Made by a program: the position numbers and the translations under genes. The notes below the pieces were generated by a model. It had not been told where the DNA came from. It saw only the letters and a program-made list of their open reading frames with translations, and searched no databases. Below are positions 1 through 8,622 of a stretch of DNA of 18,713 nt, piece after piece. The stretch is from Eutypella sp. D-1 (taxonomy: Eukaryota > Ascomycota > Sordariomycetes > Xylariales > Diatrypaceae), in the NCBI GenBank assembly GCA_023313575.1, contig JAJTTP010000052.1, positions 1 through 18,713 on the forward strand, read 5' to 3'. Position 1 is the stretch's first letter. Each line of letters starts with the position of its first letter.

Positions 1-341
1 AGACTGAATTTTATAAATCAAAGCTAAATCCTTTTTATGTAATGCAAACTAAATTGAGGAGATACTTTTCAACCTGAACTGAAGGACGTCCTTTCTATCA
101 TTTGAATGTGAAAACTACCCTCAGCATCTGAAAAGCCTGTAACATATCAAGGATCTAAAGGCACAGTACTATTTTTTAAATCAACCCCTTCATAGTCAGT
201 CGACACCAATTTTTGTGAAGCAGCAGACACCGAATATGACCTGGAACCACAAAACCGAGACCCGGTACACCCCAAAAAATAAGGGCTTCGCAGAGATAGA
301 ATAATAACTTTTAAACCTATTAATGTAATTAGATACACCAA
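1..341 (-). CDS. LAGLIDADG_1-type endonuclease, partial (runs off window)
   Basis: The frame can start at GTG 341 (VYLITLIGLKVIILSLRSPY), but translation could begin elsewhere. It reads SAASQKLVSTDYEGVDLKNS, then LDPWYVTGFSDAEGSFHIQM, whose motif 1 (about 155-105) has the catalytic acidic residue pair. It goes on WKVSPQFSLHYIKKDLALIY to the window edge. Two TGA codons are read as Trp. It overlaps the tail of the LAGLIDADG_2 frame in another frame. It is the second endonuclease of cox3 intron 2; whether the rest is intact cannot be seen. Confidence 0.75.
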
Positions 342-849
342 TAGAAAAACTGCTACACTGGCTACTACTACTTAGAGTAGCTCGGGCTACAAAAAGTACA
401 AAAAAAAGAAGAATCAAAAACAAACAAATATATAGCAATAGAAAACTTGAAAAACTAATATTATCACCATCATCCATTGCTCAAAACGCTAAACTTTTCT
501 CTGTTAACAAACCACCTATACTTAAAGGTACTATTTTTCTTCCTTCCTTATAGAATAATTTGTGAAGTTCTGTTATAGATGTAAGCTGGCGAGTTGTAAA
601 ATAAAGTGAAGATGTGTTAAAAGCCTTTCTTTCTGCAGTTTTTAGACTTACGTTGACTGTACCTAAATATTTAAATCTTTCAAACAAATGTTCAATATAT
701 TCTCTGTGAATTATTGATTGTTCAAATCTCATAAAAGCATTTTCAGGGTTTTTTCTAGATATAAACAAATCCCCTAGAATCAAACCAAATAATATCTCAT
801 AATCCTCTCTGTTTATTAAAGGAAAACTACTCTTACTATAACCTTTTTT
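169..849 (-). pseudogene. LAGLIDADG_2-type endonuclease, C-terminus replaced
   Basis: With TGA read as Trp, the frame is open from 849 to 169. It shows the single-chain LAGLIDADG_2 pattern: YEILFGLILGDLFISRK, AFMRFEQSIIHREYIEHLFE, TRQLTSITELHKLFYKEGRK, IVPLSIGGLLTEKSLAFWAM then DDGD, i.e. both catalytic regions (ILGDL and WAMDDGD). After DDGDN the expected ~80-residue closing domain is missing; a very hydrophobic, unrelated stretch follows (SSFLLLYICLFLILLFFVLF). No ATG precedes the domain; a TTG at 783 and other codons are possible. It is truncated or broken by the arrival of the next ORF. Confidence 0.65.
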
Positions 850-1445
850 TTAACAGTTATCACCCTTGTACTTTCTGTACTTTTTGAGTAAGATCTGGTT
901 GAAAAGGTAAGTTTTTCAAACTTTCTATTACTATATAACAAGATTAGATCATATCACATATAAATATACCTGAAGATAGCCGTAGGGTAGACTTATTAAC
1001 ATTAAATCTTACAATAATAGCTAACAGTCAACGGAATAACCTCTTAATTATTTTGTCGGTTCACCTTTAAGCATCAGGTAGACAATAATTTATTATCATG
1101 CTAGTGGGAATAATCAATTGTATTAAAGGTTACTTCAGATAATTTATATAAGGGCGTTTGATCGTTGAAGTCTAACTCTAAATCTAATCAACCGGCTTTG
1201 CTTTTAAATATTTATAATTTAAAGAAATTATACATAATTAAATGCGATTTATAAAAAATTAAACACTAAACCCTATATAGTATTTAAACAGCTGCTTAGA
1301 TTTATAGATATAACCTGCGGATTGTTTAAAAGATAGTTTATAATATAAACCAGATACCTGTTGTATTATTATTTTAAAGGTCCCCGCAATTTGCCCTTTT
1401 CACATCGATCGACCCCCGATGCCCCTTTGAATTCTTACTTTTTTC

Positions 1446-1631
1446 AAAAGGATTAACTGGGTCTATACCCATAGGAGGTCATTGTGCCCCCAGTTCAACT
1501 GTCGGTGTTAGCGCGCTATGAAAAAACGCTCAGAACACACTTAAAAAGAATAAAGCTTCAGTCACTATAAATAAAAGAATACCAAAGTTTAATCCTTTTT
1601 GGACTGAGCCAGTATGATTTCCTAAAAAAGT
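1446..1631 (-). CDS. cox3: Cytochrome c oxidase subunit 3, exon 2
   Basis: Second exon (62 codons): TFLGNHTGSVQKGLNFGILL, then FIVTEALFFLSVFWAFFHSA and LTPTVELGAQWPPMGIDPVN ending PF. The Glu of TEALFF and the WAFFHSALTPTVELG segment are hallmarks of Cox3. Two TGA codons are read as Trp (FWAFF and AQWPP). I place the end after the TTT at 1446, so that exon 3 would start with GA(A) for the conserved Glu of NPFE; the intron sequence GAAAAAAGTAAG follows. No exon 3 is seen in the remaining 1.4 kb, so it lies outside the window. Confidence 0.95.
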
Positions 1632-2961
1632 CTACCCATTAGTATATTATCACTACACTATCGGACTATATCATATTTAATGGGTTTGAAAAATAACGCA
1701 TAAAATTTTTACGTGTAGTCTCTGAGGATCCTACTGGGATAATTATACGTCCTTTGGTTTCCTGCTGATTGTCTTATATTATAAGATTTCCCAGCACATA
1801 GTAAAATTTTTACGAGGGCACTTTATAATACATATCTTTTGCTTTATATAAATTTTCCTACCTGTCGCGAAGCCTAGCCTTTAAAAATCCAAATTTGATA
1901 CGTTATATTTGGTATGTGACTAAGGATTTTAGTTTATTTTTTTTTAAGAGGCTAACCTGTGTAGCATTTAAAAGACAAAGCCACTAAACTTCTGATGCAT
2001 CTAAACCTATTAAAGATCTAATATCTAATCTCCCTTTTTCAGTAAGATGTTCCTTGGATCTTATCATATAGTAAACAGTACTTCATTTATTATAATTATC
2101 TCATTTTTCGCCTAATAAAGGATATTTTGAAAAATAATTTACAAGAAGCTCAATATTATCTATAGACGTCACAGATAAAGATAATACCTCTGAATGTGAT
2201 TTATTACTATTATAACTTTTCACAGTACATCTTAAGAACGAGGCTAAATTTTCCATAAAAGGGAGCATATTGGAAGATGTAGGCTTATCATATGCACGTT
2301 GATCTAACCTAAATTTTAAACTTACACTTTCACTTACAGATCTTTTACGAGTCCCAGACTTAGGTTTACTTTCCACATATTTAATACCAAAATGTCCATC
2401 AGCTTCTGTAAAACCTGTAAATCAACTATTATCTCCAAAATTAGAAGTATCTAATAAACTTTCTGCTATATCTAAGGAGTATTTAATATTAAAAGATTTA
2501 ATCAAATCATTAAATCTTTTATTTTTAGGTGTTCTTAGTTTACCATGCATTAATTTAATACAAATAAGAATTCCTTCTTTATCTCCAATAATATAACGAA
2601 GTGTACTATTTCCTGAAGTTTGAAAACGACCTATACCTCCTAATTCTGACTGAAGATAAGCATACATACCTATATTATTAACATGTGAAGTAAACACTAT
2701 TCTAGGATTAAGTATTCTATTCATTGTTGTAGTTCCTAAAGCAGGAATAGAAATAGATCCATCACCCTCTAGAAGACCTGCTAAGTAATAACCTAAACTA
2801 TTTTTATCCTTTTTATAAAGGGAAGATTCCCTTTTAGGATATAAGCGTAAATTTGAATTATAAGTACTTAAGGCTTGTTTTACATCTTCAATAGGAATAG
2901 CTTTAGCTGTGTTTAAATAAAAAAAATTCAATGTATATTGTATTAACCGCGACGTTACAGT
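1632..2961 (-). other. Group I intron 1 of cox3
   Basis: This intron is 1330 nt long. The core lies after the ORF: P/Q sequences TGCTGGGAAA and AATCAGCAGGAAACC (about 1800-1760), R element TCCTCAGAGACTACA (about 1731-1717) and S element GATATAGTCC (about 1671-1663). GACTA and TAGTC pair as P7. The upstream exon ends in U and the intron ends in G. It is complete, and probably splices and moves with its intact ORF. Confidence 0.9.
1984..2961 (-). CDS. LAGLIDADG endonuclease/maturase in cox3 intron 1, fused to exon 1
   Basis: A double-motif LAGLIDADG ORF that continues exon 1 in frame: the whole frame 3180-1984 has 398 codons. Motif 1 is LAGLLEGDGSI (about residues 133-143 of the fusion). Motif 2 is WFTGFTEADGHF (about 254-265), its first residue coded by TGA. 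The acidic catalytic residues are in place in both (EGDG, EADG). The C-terminal part ends NYFSKYPLLGEKWDNYNKW, then HLTEKGRLDIRSLIGLDASE and TAG. Three TGA codons are read as Trp and no stop interrupts. This is the only clearly intact endonuclease in the window. Its protein would cut intronless cox3 or help splice the intron; it is translated from unspliced RNA and probably freed from the Cox3 part by proteolysis, as in other fused intron ORFs. Confidence 0.92.
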
Positions 2962-3180
2962 ACCCTCACTAACTATATCTCTGAATCAGAATGACATAGA
3001 TAAAACTAATGACACAAGAGCTAAAAAAAATACATTATGTCCCTGACTAAAACTATGCATAGATAATGCTCCACAACTAGTTAAAGCAAATAAACTAATA
3101 CTAGTATTCAAAGGTCATGGTGAAGGAGATACTAAGTGGAAAGGATGATTTTGAAAATTACTTCTTACTATTTCAGTCAT
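2962..3180 (-). CDS. cox3: Cytochrome c oxidase subunit 3, exon 1
   Basis: First exon of a core membrane subunit of respiratory complex IV. The ATG at 3180 opens MTEIVRSNFQNHPFHLVSPS, the classic Cox3 N-terminus, followed by PWPLNTSISLFALTS and two membrane segments up to SMSFWFRDIVSEG (73 codons). I end the exon at GGT (2962): it then ends in U, the intron ends in G at 1632, and exon 2 starts with Thr (ACT), giving the expected SEGTFLGNHT. The reading frame continues without a stop into the intron ORF. Exons 1 and 2 encode about half of the usual ~270 residues; the rest lies beyond the window start. Confidence 0.96.
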
Positions 3181-3267
3181 TTACCTTTATTTATTAATAA
3201 ATTAAAAGCATACAAAGTATATAATTTAAATTTTTAAGAAAGAAAAGAACTTATTGCTTTGCTTCTT

Positions 3268-3339
3268 TAAGAAATAGGTGATTCGAACACCCAACCCTCC
3301 GTGTGTAAGACGACTGCTCTACCATTGAGCTAATTTCTT
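3268..3339 (-). tRNA. trnV: trnV(tac)
   Basis: tRNA-Val, 72 nt. Acceptor AAGAAAT pairs with ATTTCTT, discriminator A. D arm GCTCAATGGTAGAGC. Anticodon loop CTTACAC gives TAC. T arm GGGTG-TTCGAAT-CACC. It lies 87 nt upstream of the cox3 start. Confidence 0.93.
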
Positions 3340-4071
3340 TTAGATTAAACTTTTTTAATCTATTAATCTTATCCTATATCCTTCGGTGGCTACGCCCACA
3401 GAAGCGATTCATAGGTAAATTTTTCCCAGGTGGCGCAGATTACTAATATAGTTATATTTTATGTAAAGATCACAGGATTTTATTAACCTTTTATCAATTT
3501 TTGGATTATTTTAGAGTTATATTTATTAAATGAAAGATTAATAATTCAGAGCTCGCGAATTTATAACTAAAAATAATCCAAAAAAAAGAATAAATAAAGC
3601 AAGCTCTGGGGGGTTTACTTGTTATATTATAAATTAAACTTAAAATATACATTGTAATATTTTTAATTATATTTAATTTGTTAAAAAAAAAAAATAATTC
3701 CATCTCATATTTATAAATAAAACCACTTACTAATAATTTTTAGTTTTAAACCTACTACAGAAACGAGATAGGTATTGGGGTACTTTACATTAGGATTGTA
3801 TATCCTGTATCTAAGAATCGCTATTTAAATTATCAATTAAAAAAAAAGTATGGATCAATAAATAACTAGTTATGAAAGCAATAGAACTAAAAATATAAGT
3901 GAGAATATAAAATTGAAAATCTCAAATTGATAAACGATAATGGAAAACGGAAACATTTATTCAACATCCTCATAAATTACAACATCGGGTAGGCGAGAGA
4001 CCCTTCTAAAATAATATGTACACCCTCTTATTAAAGGTCATTTTCTGCGAAGCCACATTTGGGTTAAAAAA
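3340..4071. other. Spacer upstream of trnV
   Basis: Contains a CTTCGGTGGCTACGCCCACAG element (3381-3401) and a TTTTAGAGTTATATT...AAATGAAAGATTAA stretch (3509-3545) that is repeated at 10810-10845. The rest is AT-rich, with no gene recognised; frames here look random. Confidence 0.5.
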
Positions 4072-4118
4072 AGAAAATCTTCAACAATATAGAATAAATG
4101 AGTGAAGATTTTCTTTTT
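4072..4118. repeat. AT-rich inverted repeat
   Basis: AAGAAAATCTTC and GAAGATTTTCTT form a 12-bp stem around about 21 nt. It resembles the long hairpin at 11878-11942 in size and position next to poly-T. Confidence 0.8.
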
Positions 4119-4133
4119 TTTTTCACTGATTGA

Positions 4134-4227
4134 ACTCTTTTAAGCACTTGACCTCCACCTTGGTTTTTAAGGGTATTTTCATTCATTACACCCTGATTAT
4201 GTAATTCAGCAGTTAACAACTGCTCTT
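4134..4227 (-). pseudogene. Coding-like fragment downstream of the 163-aa ORF
   Basis: Between a TAA and an A-rich run, the minus strand reads EQLLTAELHNQGVMNENTLK then NQGGGQVLKRVQSV. Its hydrophilic composition is unlike random AT-rich translation. It could be the lost C-terminus of the ORF at 4797-4306. No start codon belongs to it. Confidence 0.35.
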
Positions 4228-4305
4228 ACCTTTTATTGGCTATCTGCCAATGCCTGACTATTATAACAAGTTGAAGATTCATGATATAAAGCATGATATC
4301 AACCT

Positions 4306-4797
4306 TTATGTCGCTTCATTACTCACATATGCTATTTTTGTATTAGCTTCTGCACAATCCTTCTTTAGAATATTCCTTAAATTTTCCCTCACTAATTGCA
4401 AAGCTCTTAATTGTTCATCAGAAGACACATCATTTAAAAGACTCAATTGATTATCAATATTACCCAAAACAATATTTAAAGCAATAATAGCTACAGAAGC
4501 AACAAATTCAGGCAGTGCTTCCAATTTAAAAGGCATAGCTTTTAAAGTATTATTAGATAAAGGTGGATAATTAATTATTTGTAAAAATTTATAATTAATA
4601 TTTAGATAAAATACAGGTTTATATATATCTAATATATAATTGAAATACCCTATATAAAAGTGTAACCTATAAATTGTATCATCCCTTGAGTGCTGAATAA
4701 GAGTAAAAGTTAAACGAATATTAAACCTGTTTTTACTTATGATTCGGCTACTCCTATAAGGAAATGACCTTATCCTGAAGTAAAAACAGCCAATCAT
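4306..4797 (-). CDS. Unrecognised ORF, 163 aa, probably a remnant
   Basis: The frame starts MIGCFYFRIRSFPYRSS. Its first ~80 residues look non-coding (Arg, Tyr and Ile rich). The C-terminal half looks genuine: LPEFVASVAIIALNIVLGNI, NQLSLLNDVSSDEQLRALQL and VRENLRNILKKDCAEANTKI, a hydrophobic helix followed by a charged, coiled-coil-like helix. After the stop, a further coding-like stretch lies in another frame (about 4227-4134). No family is recognised. I would trust only about 4560-4306. Confidence 0.35.
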   Translation of the reverse strand: MIGCFYFRIRSFPYRSSRIISKNRFNIRLTFTLIQHSRDDTIYRLHFYIGYFNYILDIYKPVFYLNINYKFLQIINYPPLSNNTLKAMPFKLEALPEFVASVAIIALNIVLGNIDNQLSLLNDVSSDEQLRALQLVRENLRNILKKDCAEANTKIAYVSNEAT

Positions 4798-5048
4798 TGA
4801 GGGTCTGGTATAACCGGATTTATATTAACAGGTCTAATAACCAGAGCTAATTGAGGGAAAACGGAATTTTTCAGATGTGCGAAGCTACCGGAGGGGCATT
4901 CTCATTCCCTAGGCTCTTGCCTAACCTTCAGTTAGCTAAAGCTAAGCCGAAGGCTAGCTTCGCTTATCCTGATCCCGAAGGGATATGGATCGGAAAAAGG
5001 AGCCGCAACAAACTTCGAAGAATGTAACTATCGCATATTTCTCATAAT
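4798..5048. other. Repeat-bearing spacer with a short coding-like piece
   Basis: Contains CTTATCCTGATCCCGAAGGG (4967-4986) followed by ATATGGATCGG, an inverted copy of the element at 9004-9034. It also contains GGCTTAGCTTTAGC-type sequence around 4938. A minus-strand piece at about 4890-4790 reads LALVIRPVNINPVIPDPQWL, then AVFTSG and TAA; this may be a gene fragment, but I do not recognise it. Confidence 0.5.
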
Positions 5049-5194
5049 TTATATCTCATCCTTAAACCCCTCTTCAGAATATCTAGTTATAGTAAAGAGA
5101 GTATCTTTACCTAAATCCATCAGAAACGGTCCATCTATTGTTGCTTCAGTCAACACTGCCCCCCCTTTTTCCAAGAATGCTAATAACTTATGCT
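5049..5194 (-). pseudogene. Possible frameshifted tail of the 213-aa ORF
   Basis: This frame overlaps the stop of the ORF at 5188 and reads HKLLAFLEKGGAVLTEATID, then GPFLMDLGKDTLFTITRYSE and a TAA at 5049. Its composition looks coding (charged/hydrophobic alternation), and it continues straight on from the upstream ORF. A single frame change near 5190 would join them. No start codon of its own is seen. Whether the split is real or an assembly error is open. Confidence 0.4.
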
Positions 5195-5829
5195 ACAGTA
5201 TCATCATTGACTTCACTTACCATAATAACCACTATACTTACATATCCTTGTTTTCCCACAACTAGATTTAAGACATTTTTATTATCCGGATCAAAAGCAT
5301 AAAGATGTGCACCAATATCCTTATTTGTAATATTAGTGTATACATGAAATTCAAATCTATAAGAATAATTCTTATCCAAATTATATACAATATTCGTAAT
5401 TTGTGAAATTAATTTATAGGGTGCTTCCACTAGAACTTTTTCTCTTTCTCGTACAATTTGACCATTTATCATAAAGTTAGGGTTTTCAATTAAAGACCTT
5501 GTAGCAGTTGTTAATGCTTCTAAAGATAAAATAAACATAACCGATTTACTAGTATTATTCTGACAATCAGTAAACACAATTTTATCCGGTGTAGAATTAA
5601 TTGTCACAGTTGATAAAGGAGAGGGTGAAGTAGAATAAAAAGCTCTAAACTGTGGTCCAATACAACCTAAGATCTTATGAGAAAAATACGATAAATAAGG
5701 ATAAATTCGACGACTGGGAATAGAGTTAACAGGAAAAGGCGGGAACCATTTACTTAAACCTAAAGAGAATAAGTTTTTAAAAATAATCTTGAATAGTTTC
5801 ATTGATAATTGTGTATATAATTTATTCAA
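5188..5829 (-). CDS. Unrecognised ORF, 213 aa
   Basis: A clean frame from the ATG at 5829 to TAA at 5188, with no TGA codons. The N-terminus is basic and mitochondrial in look (MNKLYTQLSMKLFKIIFKN), followed by a Ser/Pro-rich part (RAFYSTSPSPLSTVTINS). The rest is mixed alpha/beta-looking sequence (SVMFILSLEALTTATRSLIE, EAPYKLISQITNIVYNLD, GKQGYVSIVVIMVSE). No LAGLIDADG, GIY-YIG, reverse transcriptase or polymerase motif is visible. A related-looking stretch in another frame continues after the stop (5194-5049), so the gene may have been longer and lost its tail by frameshift. Possible sources are a mitochondrial plasmid or a lineage-specific ORF; I cannot choose. Confidence 0.45.
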   Translation of the reverse strand: MNKLYTQLSMKLFKIIFKNLFSLGLSKWFPPFPVNSIPSRRIYPYLSYFSHKILGCIGPQFRAFYSTSPSPLSTVTINSTPDKIVFTDCQNNTSKSVMFILSLEALTTATRSLIENPNFMINGQIVREREKVLVEAPYKLISQITNIVYNLDKNYSYRFEFHVYTNITNKDIGAHLYAFDPDNKNVLNLVVGKQGYVSIVVIMVSEVNDDTVA

Positions 5830-6347
5830 TCATGAACCATATATAGATAATATTCATTAACATAATATCAGTAACTATATAGATTATTTTTGCGATTGAA
5901 ATATAATTCTTAATAAGTTTTAATATAAGGTACGAGAATACTCCTATTAGAGAGTGAACCAAAACACTATAATAGGCTAATTAATTAATTACTCTAAACA
6001 ACAAAAGGAATCTGATAGTAATAGTTTATCGCATCTCCATATCCAATAACAAATAAAAACCCTCGAAGAGTTAAATTAAGCCCAGGATTTAAAGAGAAAG
6101 TCGGTACAACCCTTACTCATCCGGATGAGACGATCCCAAAAATGGGGGGGGCCATCCTATTAATTACCTAAATAAAGAGGTGGGTCGGTGCTTTATATGG
6201 TATCCTTCGTATCAGGAGGGGGGGGTGCTTCGCTACAGGAGGCGCAGGAGAGACTGGAATTTAAAGCCTCATAACTAGGCACAGAGGTTCTGATACAGAG
6301 TACGATAGTACCAACCTTATAAGGTAAATACCCTTTTAAATCAAAAA
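5830..6347. other. Spacer without recognisable gene
   Basis: This 520-nt spacer contains G/C runs (GGGGGGG at about 6145, an 8-G run at about 6218), GGTACAACCCTTACTCATCC near 6100 and GC-cluster-like GGATACGAAGG near 6200 on the minus strand. I looked for a group I core that would turn the upstream LAGLIDADG gene into an intron ORF and saw no convincing R/S pair. Confidence 0.5.
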
Positions 6348-7365
6348 CTAACTTTCAATTTTTCGTCCAGTATTCATTCCAACTTTAATACGTTTTAAAG
6401 TTTGTAGACCTTTTTCTGTCAAATGTCCTTTTTCTTTTATTATATTACAAGCTTTCTTGAAATCCAAATAATCTAGACGCTTATTACTTTGCAAAGGGTA
6501 TTCATTGAAAAAAGGTATGAGTTTTTCATCTATGTCAGAGAACTTCTCTACTCTTAATCTTACTACATCATTATTACTCTCTTGTACAAATCTACCATAG
6601 CCTAAATATTGTTTAAGAACTTGAAATAAAAAAAATATCTATTGAATGTTGTACCAAACCAAACACCGCCGCAACTATATATTTTTCTCTAGCTCCATTT
6701 AAACGAATATTAATAAAAAAAACAACCTTCAGCATCAGTGAAACCTGTAAATCATTCCGGTGAGATATCTGAAATATTCACAGGTTCCAAGAATGGTTCT
6801 TCAATAGATGTTAGTTCAACACCTTCCAAGCTACCGGAAACCAATTTTTCTTGGTTCATAATAGATTTTATACTCATTATCTTTTGTAAACCTTCTGGTT
6901 TAAGATGCTTTTTTTCATATAATAGTGCTATAACCTCTTTAAATAATAAAAAGTTTCTTCTTTTTATAGTTAAAAGAGGGTATTTAACAAAGTGGGGTAT
7001 TATAAAATCATGTAAAGCTTTAATAGAATTTACTGCATAAATAGAATGTCCTGAATGTCCTTTATGTGGTATTGAATAAATTTTACCAGCTCCAAAATAC
7101 TCTTGTATTTTTAACAATAAAGGTAAATCTTTACTACTTAATTCTATTGCAAATGAAGGAACAATGGCTCAACCAGATTTATATGCCTTATTTTTCGTTA
7201 AAGACACTGAAAAGGAAGATTCTCCATCCGAAAACCCCGTTACTCAGTTAGGGTGAAGGCTAGCTGATATCTGTGAACTAACAGGAGCGTCCGTAGAATA
7301 AAATCGTTTCTGTTCCCGCAGGGAAAGGGAAAACCAACATTAAATTCAGTTTGTGTCATACCCAT
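6348..7365 (-). pseudogene. Free-standing two-motif LAGLIDADG endonuclease after nad6
   Basis: A double-motif LAGLIDADG_1 protein. The ATG at 7365 (MGMTQTEFNV) lies 3 nt after the nad6 stop, in the nad6 frame. The conserved part starts about 7318 in a neighbouring frame (KRFYSTDAPVSSQISASLHP). Motif 1 is WVTGFSDGESSFS (about 7246-7205), with LPLLLKIQEYFGAGKIY and HLKPEGLQKIMSIKS after it. Motif 2 is WFTGFTDAEGCFF (about 6751-6713). The second domain continues as INIRLNGAREKY, then VLKQYLGYGRFVQES and LDYLDFKKACNIIKEK, ending GMNTGRKIES with TAG at 6348. Two frame changes fall exactly on runs of eight A/T (about 6716-6723 and 6628-6635), and one more is near the N-terminus. The order is otherwise complete, so this is either a recent pseudogene or an intact gene with homopolymer errors. 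No intron core follows, so I call it free-standing. Confidence 0.72.
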
Positions 7366-7368
7366 TTT

Positions 7369-7789
7369 TTATGAATTAGGGTTACTTTTTGTTATAACTA
7401 TAGTACCAACAATTGCTAATAATAACACCAAACTTGCTAATAAAAGCCACATATTAAAATTAGTGTAAAGCACATTCCCAATACTAGTAATATCACTATT
7501 TTCAACCAACGCTCCATCTCATATCTTACTTGTTACAAAATGTATATCATTACTAAATGTATTTAAATTTACTTTTTTATTATCTTGATTAAAAGAAATA
7601 TTATATAAAATATTGTTTAAATTGTAATAGTTATTTAATATAGCTATATTGTAAGGTAATAACTGAAATATAGGATAATTAAAAGATACTGCTATACCGA
7701 TAGCTAAAGGTATACTATTACTAGTATTGCTTTGTAATTCACTTATTCTAATATTTATTAACATTAAAATAAATAAAAACAATATAGAT
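7369..7789 (-). CDS. nad6: NADH dehydrogenase subunit 6, exon 2
   Basis: Second exon, starting A-TCT-ATA-TTG (Val-Ser-Ile-Leu after joining) and continuing LFILMLINIRISEL, the rest of the conserved TM3 region. A poorly conserved matrix or intermembrane stretch rich in Asn follows, then the last membrane helix WLLLASLVLLLAIVGTIVI. The gene stops with TAA at 7369. One TGA is read as Trp (KIWDGALVE at about 7516). The exon is intact, with no stop or frameshift, so nad6 looks functional once the intron is removed. A LAGLIDADG ORF starts 3 nt after the stop, in the same frame as nad6. Confidence 0.95.
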
Positions 7790-8220
7790 CAATTCTAATT
7801 AACTTAAGATAAGTATAGTGGTTAATTAATGCTAAACTTATCAAGGAGTTACTATCATACATGCTAATGACCATCCACTCACTATAAATTAGTAACTATG
7901 TATTGTCCTTCCTCCTTATGAAGATTAAATGATTCATTTTAGAATACGACTGTACATTTGAACAGACATTTCAGCCTAACTCTAGTAAACCAGTCTGTAG
8001 CGACATTTACAACTGCCGACGGTCTTTGATCAGGATATCGTTGACCGTTTTTACTTAATTTTTCTACAAGTTTGGAAATAGTCCGATTGTAACCTTATTT
8101 CATTTCCTCTAATTCTTTTGGTGCGTGCCATATCCCTTATTCTATAATTAATTCTTTTATATAATTAATACTGCTGAATATTTTATTTATTTACCCTCTT
8201 CCGTAGCTTCGCGTATCCCC

Positions 8221-8250
8221 TATCCTTCGGTGGCTACGCCTACAGGGGGG
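8221..8250. repeat. CTTCGGTGGCTACGCCTACAG element in the nad6 intron
   Basis: A 20-nt core also present at 3381-3401 and 13431-13451 in this orientation, and at 12044-12065 and 14143-14165 in the opposite one. Flanks often continue AAGCGA or GGATC. Confidence 0.9.
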
Positions 8251-8581
8251 CATTCTTCTGGGAGGATAAGCTACGTATGAAATAAATCTTACCGTTAATA
8301 TCTATAGATTTACAAGTTTAACTTTTCTTTTGTGATCTAAAGGTTGAGCGAGTAAATTCTTAATATCATTATGTAATTGAGTTCTAGATAAAGAATTTAT
8401 ATTAGGATTATTAGTTGATAAACGGTTGTTATTCATTTGAGAGTGTAGTTTTAGAATCATTTCTTTACCTTCTGATACCTTATGTAAACCTGCAGCTTTT
8501 AATTATAAAATTAAAGTTCAATCAATAAAATCTTTATGTTTTTAGTTAATAATTTAAGATCTTTTAATAAAGGTACCTTTC

Positions 8582-8622
8582 TGTAGGCATAGGCATAGCC
8601 TTAGCCTTAGCCACCGAAGGAA
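8582..8622. repeat. GTAGGCATAGGCATAGCC-type repeat, copy 1
   Basis: GTAGGCATAGGCATAGCC then TTAGCCTTAGCCACCGAAGG. Sister copy at 12302-12332. It lies in the decayed nad6 intron ORF. Confidence 0.7.

Larger units (their letters stand above)
1..1445 (-). other. Group I intron 2 of cox3, 3' end outside window
   Basis: It begins after exon 2. A P-like element AATTGCGGGGACC (about 1393-1381) and a Q-like AATCCGCAGG (about 1325-1315) are visible in the first 140 nt. Candidate P7 strands (TTGACTG near 1030, AAGTC near 990) are less certain. So the core precedes the ORFs here, unlike intron 1. Positions 850-1380 carry only core and spacer sequence. Two endonuclease frames of different families follow, and the intron runs off the window, so it may be a composite of two introns. 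Confidence 0.7.

Noticed and set aside
3506..3703. 65-codon frame rich in Ile, Phe and Asn
   Set aside because: Composition equals random AT-rich DNA, and part of it lies in a sequence repeated at 10810. No domain.
3840..4000. Minus-strand stretch reading as a small hydrophobic protein if TGA is Trp
   Set aside because: No start codon, three TGA in about 45 codons and no match to atp8, nad3 or nad4L that I can defend. AT-rich DNA gives such frames by chance.
4250..4450. Plus-strand frame of 66 codons
   Set aside because: Lies opposite the minus-strand coding-like sequence; a shadow frame. The same applies to plus-strand frames at 6738-7040, 7066-7251, 16644-16892 (intron core) and 17463-17648.
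5830..6347. Group I core that would make the LAGLIDADG gene after nad6 an intron ORF
   Set aside because: No pair of R and S elements able to form P7 was found, and nad6 ends with a normal stop before the ORF.
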